From NCBI GenBank assembly GCA_002280515.1, contig NCEA01000009.1, forward strand, positions 42,419 to 106,418: 64,000 nt of DNA, written 5' to 3'. The notes below the pieces were generated by a model. It saw only the letters and a program-made list of their open reading frames with translations, made no database searches and was not told where the DNA came from. Origin of the DNA: Rhodobacterales bacterium 32-67-9. Its GTDB lineage: Bacteria; Pseudomonadota; Alphaproteobacteria; Rhodobacterales; Rhodobacteraceae. Each line of letters begins with the position of its first letter. The first letter of the stretch is position 1. The translations under genes and the position numbers were made by a program. Positions 1 through 8,007 of this stretch are shown here, piece by piece.

Positions 1-485
1 TCGTGACCGGCAACAACGACGCCGACGCCGTCTGGTTCCTGCGCTGGGCCGAGGCGCGGTTCGCGCCCGAGAAGGTGGCACACCTACGCGCGCATCTCGA
101 AGCCTGGGGCGGCAATTCCTCGGGCCTCGGGGTCGCCAACATCGATTCGCAGGGCAAGGTCCATCCCGACACCTACTGGTCCGACTATACCGTCGGATCG
201 GTGAAGGAGACGCCGTTCTCCACGCTCTGGACCGGCGGCGACCCGATGCTGGCGACGCTGCGCCAACGGCCGCGCCCCCTGAAGGGTCGTTGCGGCGCCT
301 GCGCCTTCCAGTCGGTCTGCGGCGGCAATACCCGCATCCGGGCGCTTCAGGTCACCGGCGACCCCTGGGCCGAGGACCCGGCCTGCTATCTCTCCAACGC
401 CGAGATCGGCATCGAGGATGCCGAGCGGCTCACCGTCACGCCCTTCAGAGGCAAGAGCCATGATCCGGCACATCGTTTTCTGTAG
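1..485 (+). CDS. nirJ: Heme d1 biosynthesis radical SAM protein NirJ, C-terminal part (5' end outside the window)
   Basis: NirJ is a radical SAM enzyme that acts on the porphyrin rim during synthesis of heme d1, the cofactor of cytochrome cd1 nitrite reductase. Only about 160 C-terminal residues are present, while family members have close to 390. The visible part is the SPASM-type region, with a Cys-x2-Cys-x5-Cys cluster ([10 protein letters not shown]) followed by GGNTRIRA and a later Cys before the end. These are auxiliary iron-sulfur ligands in this family. The reading frame is open to the window edge, so the GTG at position 3 is not taken as the start. The stop overlaps the start of nirN by 26 bases, as expected in a nir operon ending in nirJ-nirN. 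Confidence 0.88.
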   Translation, partial: VTGNNDADAVWFLRWAEARFAPEKVAHLRAHLEAWGGNSSGLGVANIDSQGKVHPDTYWSDYTVGSVKETPFSTLWTGGDPMLATLRQRPRPLKGRCGACAFQSVCGGNTRIRALQVTGDPWAEDPACYLSNAEIGIEDAERLTVTPFRGKSHDPAHRFL

Positions 486-2007
486 TTCCCTCGCCGCACT
501 GCCGGCGCTTGCCGCGCCTTCGGGCGCGGCCCTTTTTTCCGAACACTGCGCCTCCTGCCACGCCGAAACCCGGCTTGGCGGCACCGGGCCGGCGCTCATC
601 CCCGAAGCACTCGGCCGGATCAAGGGCGAGGCACTGGAGGAAATCATCGCCAGGGGCCGCGTGGCGACGCAGATGCCCGCCTTTGCCGGTGCGCTGACGC
701 CCGACGAGATCGCGGCACTTGCCGCCTATATCGCTGAGCCCCTGGCCGAGCGGCCCGACTGGCAGACCGCCGACATCGACGCGACGCGCGCGATGCGGGA
801 CGACTACGTCCCCGCCACTGCCCCCGTCTTCACCGCCGACCCCATGAACATCACGCTCGTCGTGGAAACCGGCGACCACCATGTCAGCGTCCTCGACGGC
901 GACACGTTCGAGGTGCTCGACCGGTTCCCCACGCCGTTCGCCGTCCACGGCGGGCCGAAATTCTCGCCGGACGGGCGCTATGTCTTCATCATGTCGCGCG
1001 ACGGCTGGGTGCAGAAATACGATATCTGGTCGCTGCACGAAGTTGGCCGGGTCCGTGCCGGTCTTAACTCCCGCAACATCGCGATGAGCCATGACGGCAA
1101 ATGGCTCGCCGTTGCGAACTACCTGCCGAACACGCTGACGATCCTCTCGACCGAGGATCTGGGCGTCGCGAAGGTTCTTGACGTCGCGGGCCGCGACGGC
1201 ACGCCCTCCCGCGTCTCCGCCGTCTATCAGGCGCCGGACCGCAAAAGCTTCGTTCTCGCCCTGAAGGACGTGCCGGAGATCTGGGAAGTTGCAACCGATC
1301 CCGACGCCGGACCCTATCACGAGGGCTTCGTCCACAGTTACGAAGCCGGGATGGAGGAAAGCCTCGCCGCCGAGAAGGGCCTTTTCGCCCGCCGTCGCAT
1401 CGTGATCGGTGCTCCGATCGACGATTTCTTCTTCGACCCCGGCTACCGCAACCTGATCGGCACCAACCGCGACGGCGACAAGGGCGTGGTCGTCAACCTC
1501 GATGTCGGGCGCGAGGTGGCGGAGCTGCCGCTGCCCGGCATGCCGCATCTCGGCTCCGGCATCTCGTGGATGCGCGACGGCCGCCGGGTGATGGCCGCGC
1601 CGCATCTGCGCGAAGGCGTGCTCAGCGTCATCGACATGGGCACCTGGGAGGTGGTGAAGACCATTCCGACCGACGGGCCGGGCTTTTTCCTGCGCAGTCA
1701 CGAGAATTCCCCCTATGTCTGGGCCGATGTCTTCTTCGGCCCGCACAAGGACGAGATGCACGTCATCGACAAAGAGACGCTGGAGATCGTGAAGACGCTG
1801 AACCCCGCCCCCGGCAAGACCGTCGCCCATACCGAGTTCACCCGCGACGGGTCCCATGCCCTCGTCTCGGTCTGGGAAGACGACGGTGCGGTTATCGTCT
1901 ATGACGCGAAGACGCTGGAAGAGGTGAAGCGACTGCCGATGCGGAAACCTTCTGGGAAGTACAATGTCTGGAACAAGATCAATTTCGAAGAGGGAACCTC
2001 CCACTGA
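460..2007 (+). CDS. nirN: NirN, c-type cytochrome with heme d1 propeller domain (dihydro-heme d1 dehydrogenase)
   Basis: The 515-residue product is a periplasmic relative of cytochrome cd1 nitrite reductase. In this family NirN carries out the last oxidation of the heme d1 precursor. A short signal peptide ([10 protein letters not shown]) is followed by a cytochrome c domain with heme motif C30-A-S-C-H34, then an eight-bladed propeller-like region from about residue 130 to the end. The ATG at 460 is preferred to the upstream in-frame start at 418 because it puts the signal peptide at the N-terminus. The gene overlaps nirJ and is followed by a small overlapping gene. NirF and NirS are related propellers, but NirF lacks this intact heme c domain, and position after nirJ favours NirN. 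Confidence 0.88.
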   Translation: MIRHIVFCSSLAALPALAAPSGAALFSEHCASCHAETRLGGTGPALIPEALGRIKGEALEEIIARGRVATQMPAFAGALTPDEIAALAAYIAEPLAERPDWQTADIDATRAMRDDYVPATAPVFTADPMNITLVVETGDHHVSVLDGDTFEVLDRFPTPFAVHGGPKFSPDGRYVFIMSRDGWVQKYDIWSLHEVGRVRAGLNSRNIAMSHDGKWLAVANYLPNTLTILSTEDLGVAKVLDVAGRDGTPSRVSAVYQAPDRKSFVLALKDVPEIWEVATDPDAGPYHEGFVHSYEAGMEESLAAEKGLFARRRIVIGAPIDDFFFDPGYRNLIGTNRDGDKGVVVNLDVGREVAELPLPGMPHLGSGISWMRDGRRVMAAPHLREGVLSVIDMGTWEVVKTIPTDGPGFFLRSHENSPYVWADVFFGPHKDEMHVIDKETLEIVKTLNPAPGKTVAHTEFTRDGSHALVSVWEDDGAVIVYDAKTLEEVKRLPMRKPSGKYNVWNKINFEEGTSH

Positions 2008-2227
2008 CGGCCGCTGGCCGCTCTGGAAGCTCGGGCTCGTGCTTTATCCGTTCGCGGCATCGGCGGTGGCGATCAACCTCTTCATGCTCGGCCTTCTCGG
2101 TCAGGCGCTGGGACTTCCGGCCCTTTCCCCCCTGCTGGCGCTGGCGCTTTCCGCCCCGCTCGGCGTGCCGGCAACCTGGCTTGCCGCGCGCTGGGTCCGG
2201 CATCTGATCGACGAGGCCGGTGGATAG
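1964..2227 (+). CDS. Small two-helix membrane protein at the end of the nir operon
   Basis: The product has 87 residues: a short polar N-terminus, then two hydrophobic segments (about residues 24-46 and 51-75) joined by a Pro-rich turn, and a charged C-terminus. It starts inside the last codons of nirN (44-base overlap), so it is probably translated with nirN. No other start codon lies in frame before the first helix. Small membrane proteins such as NnrT are encoded near denitrification genes in Rhodobacterales, and this could be one. I cannot confirm that identity from sequence alone and leave the function open. Confidence 0.6.
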   Translation: MSGTRSISKREPPTDGRWPLWKLGLVLYPFAASAVAINLFMLGLLGQALGLPALSPLLALALSAPLGVPATWLAARWVRHLIDEAGG

Positions 2228-2236
2228 GCCGGGGTG

Positions 2237-3169
2237 TCAGGCCGGCAGCGCCAGACCCTCCATCGCCTGCGCCAGATCGGTGCGGATCTTCGCCATGATG
2301 AAGTCCGTGAACACGCGGATCTTGGGGTCGCGCAGCCGCCGGTGCTGGGTCAGGCAGGACAGTTGCACCGGCATTGGCGGTGTTTCCCGAACGACCGGGA
2401 CGAGGCGGCCGTCGCGCAGGTGGTCCGCCACCTCGAAGATCGGCTTCATGACGATTCCCCGTCCGTCGAGCGCCCATCCCGTCAGCACGTCGCCGTCGTC
2501 GGTCTCGTAGGGGCCGGCCACGTCGAAGCGCTTCGGCCCTTCTGGCGTCACCAGCGTCCACTGGAACTCGGTCGCGCCGGGGAACCGCAGGTTGAGGCAG
2601 TCGTGGCGGTCCTTTACCAGCGCCTCGCCGCTCCCTGGATCGCCGCGCCGGGCGACATAGGCCGGCGCCGCGCAGAGGATACGCGGACATTCCGCGACAA
2701 GCCGCATCTTCAGCGTGCTGTCCTCGAGCATGCCGAGGTGGAAGGCGAGGTCGAGGCCCTCGCCGATCACGTCGATCTTGCGGTCCGACAGCCGCAACCG
2801 CACGTCGATCTGGGGATATTCATCCTTGAATTCAGGGACATGCGGGGCGATGAACCGGCGCCCGACGCCAAGGGGCGCGGCCACGAAGACGGTGCCCCGA
2901 AGGTTCTGGGTGGAAGCCATGACCGCGGCTTCCGCGTCGTCGATCGCCTCCAGCACCTTGCGCGCGCCGTCATAGAACAGCCGCCCGTTCTCCGTCGGTT
3001 GCAGTCGTCGCGTGGTGCGGTTGAAGAGCCGCACACCGAGATGCTTTTCGAGTTCCGCGATCCGCGCCGAGGCCACGGCGGGCGAGGTCCGCTGATCCCG
3101 CGCCGCCGCCGACATCGAGCCAAGCTCGAAGACCCGTACGAACATCTTGATGTTGTTCACATAGGCCAT
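2237..3169 (-). CDS. LysR-type transcriptional regulator (next to puuD)
   Basis: This is a 310-residue LysR-family regulator. The N-terminal winged helix-turn-helix is clear (SMSAAARDQRTSPAVASARI, then a LEKHLGVRLFNRTTR wing), followed by the usual effector-binding domain from about residue 90. The ATG at 3169 is chosen over one seven codons earlier because MAYVNNIKMF sits at the normal distance from the HTH. It is divergent from puuD across about 120 bases, the usual arrangement for a LysR activator and its target. Control of puuD is an inference from position. It converges on the nir operon with only 9 bases between stops, so it is not part of that operon. Confidence 0.85.
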   Translation of the reverse strand: MAYVNNIKMFVRVFELGSMSAAARDQRTSPAVASARIAELEKHLGVRLFNRTTRRLQPTENGRLFYDGARKVLEAIDDAEAAVMASTQNLRGTVFVAAPLGVGRRFIAPHVPEFKDEYPQIDVRLRLSDRKIDVIGEGLDLAFHLGMLEDSTLKMRLVAECPRILCAAPAYVARRGDPGSGEALVKDRHDCLNLRFPGATEFQWTLVTPEGPKRFDVAGPYETDDGDVLTGWALDGRGIVMKPIFEVADHLRDGRLVPVVRETPPMPVQLSCLTQHRRLRDPKIRVFTDFIMAKIRTDLAQAMEGLALPA

Positions 3170-3291
3170 TGCCGCCCCCCGCCCAGCCATTCTTCGGCTA
3201 TGCTTGAAAGTTCTCAGATATTCGAAGAATTATCAGGAAGATGTGCTTCGGTATAGCGTGTTGCGCAAAGCGAAGCCTGAGGGAGCGCGAC

Positions 3292-4527
3292 ATGTACGAC
3301 TTCATCGTCCTGGCCGACTGGCTGGAATTCGCGGTCCGCTGGCTGCACGTGATCACCGCGATTGCCTGGATCGGCTCCAGTTTCTACTTCATCGCGCTCG
3401 ACCTCGGGCTGCACCGCGACCGAAACCTGGCCTCCGGTGCGGATGGCGAGGAATGGCAGGTCCACGGTGGCGGCTTCTACCATATCCAGAAATACCTCGT
3501 GGCGCCCGAAACGATGCCGGACGACCTCGTCTGGTTCAAATGGGAAAGCTATGCGACGTGGCTGTCGGGCTTCGCGCTTCTGTGGCTCGTCTACTACCTC
3601 GGGGCCGACCTCTACCTCGTCGATCCGAACGTGCTCGACATCCCGGTCTGGCAGGCGGTGGCGATCTCGCTCGCGTCGCTGGCGGTGGGCTGGCTCCTCT
3701 ACGACACGCTCTGCAAGTCGCCTCTCGGCGAAAGCCCGACCACGCTGATGGTGCTCCTCTACCTGATCCTCGTCGGGCTCGCCTTCTTCTACACCCATGT
3801 CTTTTCGGGCCGCGCGGCGCTTTTGCATCTCGGGGCGATCACCGCGACGATCATGTCGGCCAATGTCTTCATGGTGATCATCCCGAACCAGAAAATCGTC
3901 GTCGCCGACCTGATCGCCGGGCGCACGCCCGACCCGAAATTCGGCAAGATCGCCAAGCTGCGCTCGACCCACAACAACTACCTGACGCTTCCCGTCATCT
4001 TCATGATGCTGTCGAACCACTACCCCCTTGCCTTCGCGACCGCGAACAACTGGATCATCGCCAGCCTCGTCTTCCTGATGGGCGTCACGATCCGGCACTG
4101 GTTCAACACCCGCCATGCCCGGAAGGGCAGCCCGACCTGGACCTGGATCGCCACGGTCCTGCTGTTCCTGATCATAGCCTGGCTCTCGACCGCGCCGCTT
4201 TTCAGGGCCGAGGCCGACGCGGAAGTACGGCTCACCCCTGCCGCCCAGCGATTCGCCGATGCCGCGGATTTCGCCGAGGTGGAAAGCATCGTCATGGGGC
4301 GCTGCTCAATGTGCCACGCCTCCGAGCCCTATTACGAGGGCATCCACTGGGCGCCGAAGGGCGTCATCCTCGAAACCCCCGGACACATCGCCGCCTATGC
4401 GCGCGAGATCTACCTTCAGGCCGGCGCCAGCCACGCCATGCCGCCGGCCAACGCCTCGTTCATCGAGCCCGAGGAGCGCGCGGCGATTGTCGCCTGGTAT
4501 CGCGGTGTCACGCGGGGCGACGGCTAA
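3292..4527 (+). CDS. puuD: PuuD-type urate oxidase: integral membrane protein with C-terminal cytochrome c domain
   Basis: This is a 411-residue inner-membrane protein of the PuuD family, which oxidises urate and passes electrons to a cytochrome c domain rather than using the soluble cofactor-free uricase. The N-terminus begins with MYDFIVLADWLEFAVRWLHV and carries about eight transmembrane helices over residues 10-310. The C-terminal domain has the heme motif C338-S-M-C-H342 and a later AMPP segment that can supply the axial Met. The ATG at 3292 gives the conserved N-terminus; an earlier in-frame ATG at 3241 would add 17 unlikely residues. No other urate or allantoin gene lies nearby. Two LysR genes flank it. 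Confidence 0.87.
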   Translation: MYDFIVLADWLEFAVRWLHVITAIAWIGSSFYFIALDLGLHRDRNLASGADGEEWQVHGGGFYHIQKYLVAPETMPDDLVWFKWESYATWLSGFALLWLVYYLGADLYLVDPNVLDIPVWQAVAISLASLAVGWLLYDTLCKSPLGESPTTLMVLLYLILVGLAFFYTHVFSGRAALLHLGAITATIMSANVFMVIIPNQKIVVADLIAGRTPDPKFGKIAKLRSTHNNYLTLPVIFMMLSNHYPLAFATANNWIIASLVFLMGVTIRHWFNTRHARKGSPTWTWIATVLLFLIIAWLSTAPLFRAEADAEVRLTPAAQRFADAADFAEVESIVMGRCSMCHASEPYYEGIHWAPKGVILETPGHIAAYAREIYLQAGASHAMPPANASFIEPEERAAIVAWYRGVTRGDG

Positions 4528-4539
4528 GCGCCGCGCAGA

Positions 4540-5427
4540 TTACTTGAAGATCGCGGCGTAACGTGGGGCGAAGAAGCTCACGAACTTCTTCACCTCGGGC
4601 CTCCTGTAAGCTTCCGGCGCGACAAGCAGCAGATGTTCCTGTGTGAGGTCTTCGACAGGATCGAAGCAACGGACGAGATTGTCATCCGTCTCCGACTGCT
4701 TGACGTTGAGAATGCCGAGACCCTGCCCGCTGCTGACCGCCGCCTGCAACAGACTGAACTCGGCGAAAGCCCCGACAATCTGGTCCTTCGTGACAAATTG
4801 CAGCAGCCATGCCTCGTTCGGGCGCGGCGTGGCGTCCGGCCGGTAGACCACGAAGCGATGCCCCCGCAAGTCGGCCTCGCTGGTGGGCAGTCTCTTTTCG
4901 GCAGCATAGGCGCGCGACCCGTAGACTGCGTACCGGGCGGTGCTGATCCTGCGGCAGATGAGGTCGGGGTCAGGCGAGGTGGTCGTCAGCCGGAGCGCCA
5001 CATCGGCCTCGCCGGCGGCAAGGTCCAGGATTTTCGTGGTCTGGATGAACTCAAATCCGACATTCGGGTTCGACAAGGTGAACTCATAGATGAACCGCTG
5101 CATTCGGGGCGTGAAATTGGCGCCGGGGGCCGTGATGCGGATCGGTCTGGCGTGCGTCAGATCCTTCGCCTTCCCGGCGAACGCCCGGGCCGCCTCCTCG
5201 ATTGCTTCAGCCTGCGGCAGGAGCGCGCGGGCCAGCGCCGTCGGACGAAAACCGCGTGTCTCGCGCTCGAAGAGAACCGCGCCCAGTTCGCGTTCCAGCG
5301 CGTCGATGCGCCGCGCCACGGTGGGCTGCGCCGCCCCGAGGATCCGCGACGCGGCCAGCGTCGAGCCTTCGCGAAACACCGCGAGGAAGTAGCGGACATT
5401 CGACCAGTCGCGGAATGCGTTCTTCAT
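4540..5427 (-). CDS. LysR-type transcriptional regulator
   Basis: The product has 295 residues. The N-terminus (MKNAFRDWSNVRYFLAVFRE) leads into a typical LysR helix-turn-helix (GSTLAASRILGAAQPTVARR), followed by an effector-binding domain that includes FTPRMQRFIYEF. The ATG at 5427 places the HTH where LysR proteins have it; earlier TTG, GTG and ATG codons exist up to 5457 but add non-family residues. No clear Shine-Dalgarno sequence precedes 5427. The start codon lies inside a perfect 20-bp palindrome, which suggests self-control. It converges on puuD with 12 bases between stops and is divergent from a small gene at 5520. The regulated genes are unknown. Confidence 0.84.
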   Translation of the reverse strand: MKNAFRDWSNVRYFLAVFREGSTLAASRILGAAQPTVARRIDALERELGAVLFERETRGFRPTALARALLPQAEAIEEAARAFAGKAKDLTHARPIRITAPGANFTPRMQRFIYEFTLSNPNVGFEFIQTTKILDLAAGEADVALRLTTTSPDPDLICRRISTARYAVYGSRAYAAEKRLPTSEADLRGHRFVVYRPDATPRPNEAWLLQFVTKDQIVGAFAEFSLLQAAVSSGQGLGILNVKQSETDDNLVRCFDPVEDLTQEHLLLVAPEAYRRPEVKKFVSFFAPRYAAIFK

Positions 5428-5438
5428 AAATGAAGAAC
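5419..5438. promoter_or_regulatory. 20-bp perfect palindrome over the LysR start codon
   Basis: The arms GTTCTTCAT and ATGAAGAAC are exact reverse complements separated by AA. On the minus strand the right arm contains the start codon of the LysR gene. The symmetry fits a dimer-binding operator for autoregulation and possibly for the divergent small gene at 5520. That the LysR protein binds here is inference. Confidence 0.45.
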
Positions 5439-5519
5439 AGCACAACATCTGCACCAATACCAGCGGATTGGCGGGCCACGTAGGATTGAACCATCGAAAG
5501 CATCCTGGAGGACCTGACG

Positions 5520-5744
5520 ATGATGTCGATCACCTCGCCCCGGTTCCGCCTGCCCGAATGGCCCAGCCTATCCGGTCTCCTGCGCCGGGTCTTGCCGAGC
5601 TTCCCGCCGATCAATGACGCCGACGCCGATGCGGACCGCGCCCGCCGGGATTTCGTGCTCGACATGCTCGACCGGCATCCCGAAGCGTTCGCAAGCGAAT
5701 TCGACGTGCAGGGCATGCTGTCGCTCTACCGCGACCGATTCTGA
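5520..5744 (+). CDS. Small hypothetical protein, divergent from a LysR regulator
   Basis: This is a 74-residue protein of unknown function. The N-terminal half is basic with an RFRLPEWPSLSGLLRRV stretch that could form an amphipathic helix. The C-terminal half is acidic and ends HPEAFASEFDVQGMLSLYRD. GGAGG lies 7 to 8 bases upstream of the ATG at 5520, which supports translation; the next codon is also ATG. It shares a 92-base divergent intergenic region with the LysR gene at 5427 and is therefore a candidate target. Similar short proteins with an FASE-DVQ-MM-x-Y ending occur in Rhodobacterales by my recollection, but I cannot name a function. Confidence 0.55.
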   Translation: MMSITSPRFRLPEWPSLSGLLRRVLPSFPPINDADADADRARRDFVLDMLDRHPEAFASEFDVQGMLSLYRDRF

Positions 5745-5771
5745 ACACTGCGGCCAGCGCGGCGCCGGTCG

Positions 5772-6572
5772 CTATGCCGCCCCCCGCGTCAGGTAGGGAA
5801 ACCAGTCCTCCCGAAGCCGCTGCCCCGGCTGCATCCCATGCCCCGGAAATGGCGGCGAGGTCCGCCCCGGCCGCTCGACATAATGCGCGTCGTCCCCGAG
5901 AAGCCTGAGAGAGAACGCCCGCCGCCGCGCCATCGCGGTATTTCCGCGCGCGCCGTGAAGCGTGCGGAAGTCGAACGCAACCGCGTCGCCCGGCTCCATC
6001 GCCCATTCGAGAACCGTCATGCCCTCGGCGTCCGGGTCCGGCACCGGCCTGTAGCGTTCCGGGTCGGGATAGAAGTTCTCCTCGCTCAGCCAGCGGGTCG
6101 GCAGCACCTCCTTCTCCCAGCGGTGGGAGCCGGCGACGCAGCGCAGCGTCGCCTCCGTCACCGGATCAACCGGCGACCAGAAGCTGATGGTCTGGCTCCC
6201 CTCGACGAAGTAGTAAGGTCCGTCCTGATGCCAGGGCGTAGGCTTCGTCGTTCCCGGCTCCTTCACGAGGACATGGTCATGAAAGACCTGAACGCTGTCC
6301 GAGCGCATCAGCGCGGCAGCCACCTCGGCCACGCGGGAATTGAGGATAACCTCCCGGAACTCCGGGATCCTCTGCCAGTTGCAGTAGTCGTCGAAGAAGC
6401 GCCCGCCCTCGCCCGGCTTGAGGTTTTCCGCCGCATAAGGCCCCGGCTCCGCCATGTTGCGCTCGATCCCGGCGCGGATCTCGTCGACCCGGTCCGCCCA
6501 GAGCCCCTTGACCAGAACCACCCCATCGCGGCCGTAGGCCTCGACCATATCCGCCGTCACCAGATCCGTCAT
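5772..6572 (-). CDS. Phytanoyl-CoA dioxygenase (PhyH) family Fe(II)/2-oxoglutarate oxygenase
   Basis: The product has 266 residues and belongs to the PhyH family of non-heme iron, 2-oxoglutarate-dependent oxygenases. The iron-binding HxD is seen in TPWHQDGPYYF (about residue 120). A distal His lies in FDFRTLHGARGN, followed by the Arg-containing RRRAFSLRLLGDDA segment that normally holds 2-oxoglutarate. The start at 6572 gives the usual MVEAYGRDGVVLVKG N-terminus. It lies 47 bases downstream of hutC on the same strand and so may be co-transcribed with it and controlled by HutC. The substrate is unknown; a link to histidine or urocanate derivatives is only suggested by position. Confidence 0.82.
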   Translation of the reverse strand: MTDLVTADMVEAYGRDGVVLVKGLWADRVDEIRAGIERNMAEPGPYAAENLKPGEGGRFFDDYCNWQRIPEFREVILNSRVAEVAAALMRSDSVQVFHDHVLVKEPGTTKPTPWHQDGPYYFVEGSQTISFWSPVDPVTEATLRCVAGSHRWEKEVLPTRWLSEENFYPDPERYRPVPDPDAEGMTVLEWAMEPGDAVAFDFRTLHGARGNTAMARRRAFSLRLLGDDAHYVERPGRTSPPFPGHGMQPGQRLREDWFPYLTRGAA

Positions 6573-6619
6573 GCGCGACCTCCCGAATTGCGCCACCCTT
6601 TCGCGCCCGGCTGCGGCCG

Positions 6620-7312
6620 TCAATAGCGCGTCGTCATCCGGTACCCGCGCCCGAAGTATAACCGCACATGGGTGATCGCCCGCCCCTCCCACCAGGTGGT
6701 GCGCTCGGCGGTAAAGACCGGCTCGCCCGGCGCGAGGCCAAGACAGGCGCCGATGCGCGCATCCGCCGCGGTGGCGAGGAAACTGATCTCCACCTCGGAA
6801 TAGGGCACGGCGCGGACCAGCCAGTCGTTCGGGCCAAGCTCCCCGAAATCGGCCGCCTCCGCCTCGGGCAGGGCCGCGAGGTTGATCCAGCGGTCCTCCA
6901 ACTGGTAGGGCGCGCCGTCCGCCGAATGCAGGCAGGCGAGATGGAGCGCCTTCGCCCCCGACGGCAATCCGAGCCGCGCGCGAAGCCAGTCCGGCGCCCG
7001 CCCGACCCGGCGCTCCAGCAGTGCGTAGCGATAGGCGGCCCCGGTCGCCTCGATCTCGGCCCGTACCAGCGGGATCTCGAACCGCGCCGCCCTGAGCGGC
7101 GATGGCCGGACCCGGGTGCCGGCCTTGCGGCGGCGCTCCAGCAACCCCTCGTCGGTCAGTTCCCGCATTGCCCGGTTGACTGTCGCCCGCGCCACACCGA
7201 ACGTCTCCGCAAGCTCGATCTCGCCGGGCAGGAGCGCGCCCGGCGCCCAGTCGCCTTCGGTGATCCGGCGCAGGATCTCGGCCTTCACGTCGCGGTAGTT
7301 CTTCTTGTCCAT
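6620..7312 (-). CDS. hutC: Histidine utilisation repressor HutC (GntR/HutC family)
   Basis: HutC is a 230-residue GntR-family repressor that is released from hut operators by urocanate. The N-terminal winged HTH is plain (MDKKNYRDVKAEILRRI, then LAETFGVARATVNRAMRELT and a GLLERRRKAGTRV wing). The C-terminal UTRA effector domain follows from about residue 85 to the TTWWEGRAITHVRLYFGRGY ending typical of HutC. The ATG at 7312 is preceded by GCGGAGG at ideal spacing, so the in-frame ATGs at 7366 and 7330 are rejected. It is divergent from hutD and followed by the PhyH gene. Candidate operators lie at 7373-7386 and 9379-9392. Confidence 0.9.
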   Translation of the reverse strand: MDKKNYRDVKAEILRRITEGDWAPGALLPGEIELAETFGVARATVNRAMRELTDEGLLERRRKAGTRVRPSPLRAARFEIPLVRAEIEATGAAYRYALLERRVGRAPDWLRARLGLPSGAKALHLACLHSADGAPYQLEDRWINLAALPEAEAADFGELGPNDWLVRAVPYSEVEISFLATAADARIGACLGLAPGEPVFTAERTTWWEGRAITHVRLYFGRGYRMTTRY

Positions 7313-7372
7313 GACCTCCGCTTCCCGCATGGACTGGCCCTGCCGTTGTGGTATTTGTCCGATCATAACGAC

Positions 7373-7386
7373 TTCTTGTCCAAGAA
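7373..7386. promoter_or_regulatory. Candidate HutC operator in front of hutD
   Basis: TTCTTG-TC-CAAGAA is a perfect inverted repeat with six-base arms, centred 20 bases before the hutD start and in the divergent hutC-hutD space. It shares the TGTC core with the stronger palindrome at 9379-9392. A second TTTGTCCGATCATAA stretch lies just upstream. Binding by HutC is inferred. Confidence 0.4.
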
Positions 7387-7398
7387 AAAGGCCGCGCC

Positions 7399-7947
7399 AT
7401 GCACCTCGTTCCCGCTTCCGCCTTCCAGACCCAGCCGTGGAAGAACGGCGGCGGCCTCACGCACGAGATCGCTCGGGAAGAGCTGGACGGACACCTCCTC
7501 TGGCGGCTCTCGATCGCCGAGGTCGCGTCCGACGGGCCGTTCTCGGCCTTTCCCGGCCTTGCCCGTATCCTCACCGTGATCGAGGGCGCCGGGCTGCGAC
7601 TCGACACGCCCGACGGCGCCCTCGACGCCCTGCCCTTCGCCCCGGTTCACTTCTCCGGCGACCTCCCCGTCACGAGCCGCCGCATAGACGGGCCTATTCG
7701 CGACATCAACGTGATTCACGACCCCGAAAGGATCGCCGCCTCGGTCCGCATCCTCGACACCACAGCGCCCTTCGACTGCCCGCGGGCCTCGGGGCGCCGC
7801 TACGCCCTGCTTGCCACCGGAACCGGAACCTGCCTCGACACGACCGACATCCCCGCAGGAGCTATCGGCTTTTTCGAACAGGGAACCGCGACGAGCACCG
7901 CCGCACCCCCTGCCATCCTGGTCGTTCTCGAACAAATCCCGGCCTGA
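7399..7947 (+). CDS. hutD: HutD family protein
   Basis: HutD (Ves family) is a small cupin-like protein found in hut operons; it is thought to help set hut expression or urocanate levels, but its chemistry is not settled. The 182-residue product shows the family hallmarks PWKNGGGLTHEIA near the N-terminus, LWRLSIAEVASDGPFSAFPG, and RDINVIHDPE in the middle. It starts 86 bases from hutC on the opposite strand, with a palindromic element between. It converges on hutF. The length matches the family. Confidence 0.88.
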   Translation: MHLVPASAFQTQPWKNGGGLTHEIAREELDGHLLWRLSIAEVASDGPFSAFPGLARILTVIEGAGLRLDTPDGALDALPFAPVHFSGDLPVTSRRIDGPIRDINVIHDPERIAASVRILDTTAPFDCPRASGRRYALLATGTGTCLDTTDIPAGAIGFFEQGTATSTAAPPAILVVLEQIPA

Positions 7948-7953
7948 TTTCAC

Positions 7954-7979
7954 TTTGCTCCAAATACCTCCGCCGGAGG
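7954..7979. repeat. Recurring intergenic motif, copy A (between hutD and hutF)
   Basis: The 26 bases run TTTGCTCC-AAATACCTCC-GCCGGAGG. The central AAATACCTCC resembles two closer copies at 14674-14700 and 18212-18239. The 3' part CCTCCG-C-CGGAGG is a small inverted repeat. It lies between convergent genes, where it could contribute to transcription ends. It is the most diverged of the three copies. Confidence 0.4.
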
Positions 7980-8007
7980 CATCCCCCGCCGCCGCGCGCG
8001 CCACGCG

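Noticed and set aside
445-2004. Long open frame antisense to nirN
   Set aside because: High-GC codon bias opens the opposite frame; the product is Arg/Asp/His-rich without domains, and nirN itself is clear.
3218-3233. Possible LysR box between the LysR gene and puuD (ATTC-GAA-GAAT)
   Set aside because: Arms are only four bases and the T-N11-A pattern is common by chance; not listed as a feature.
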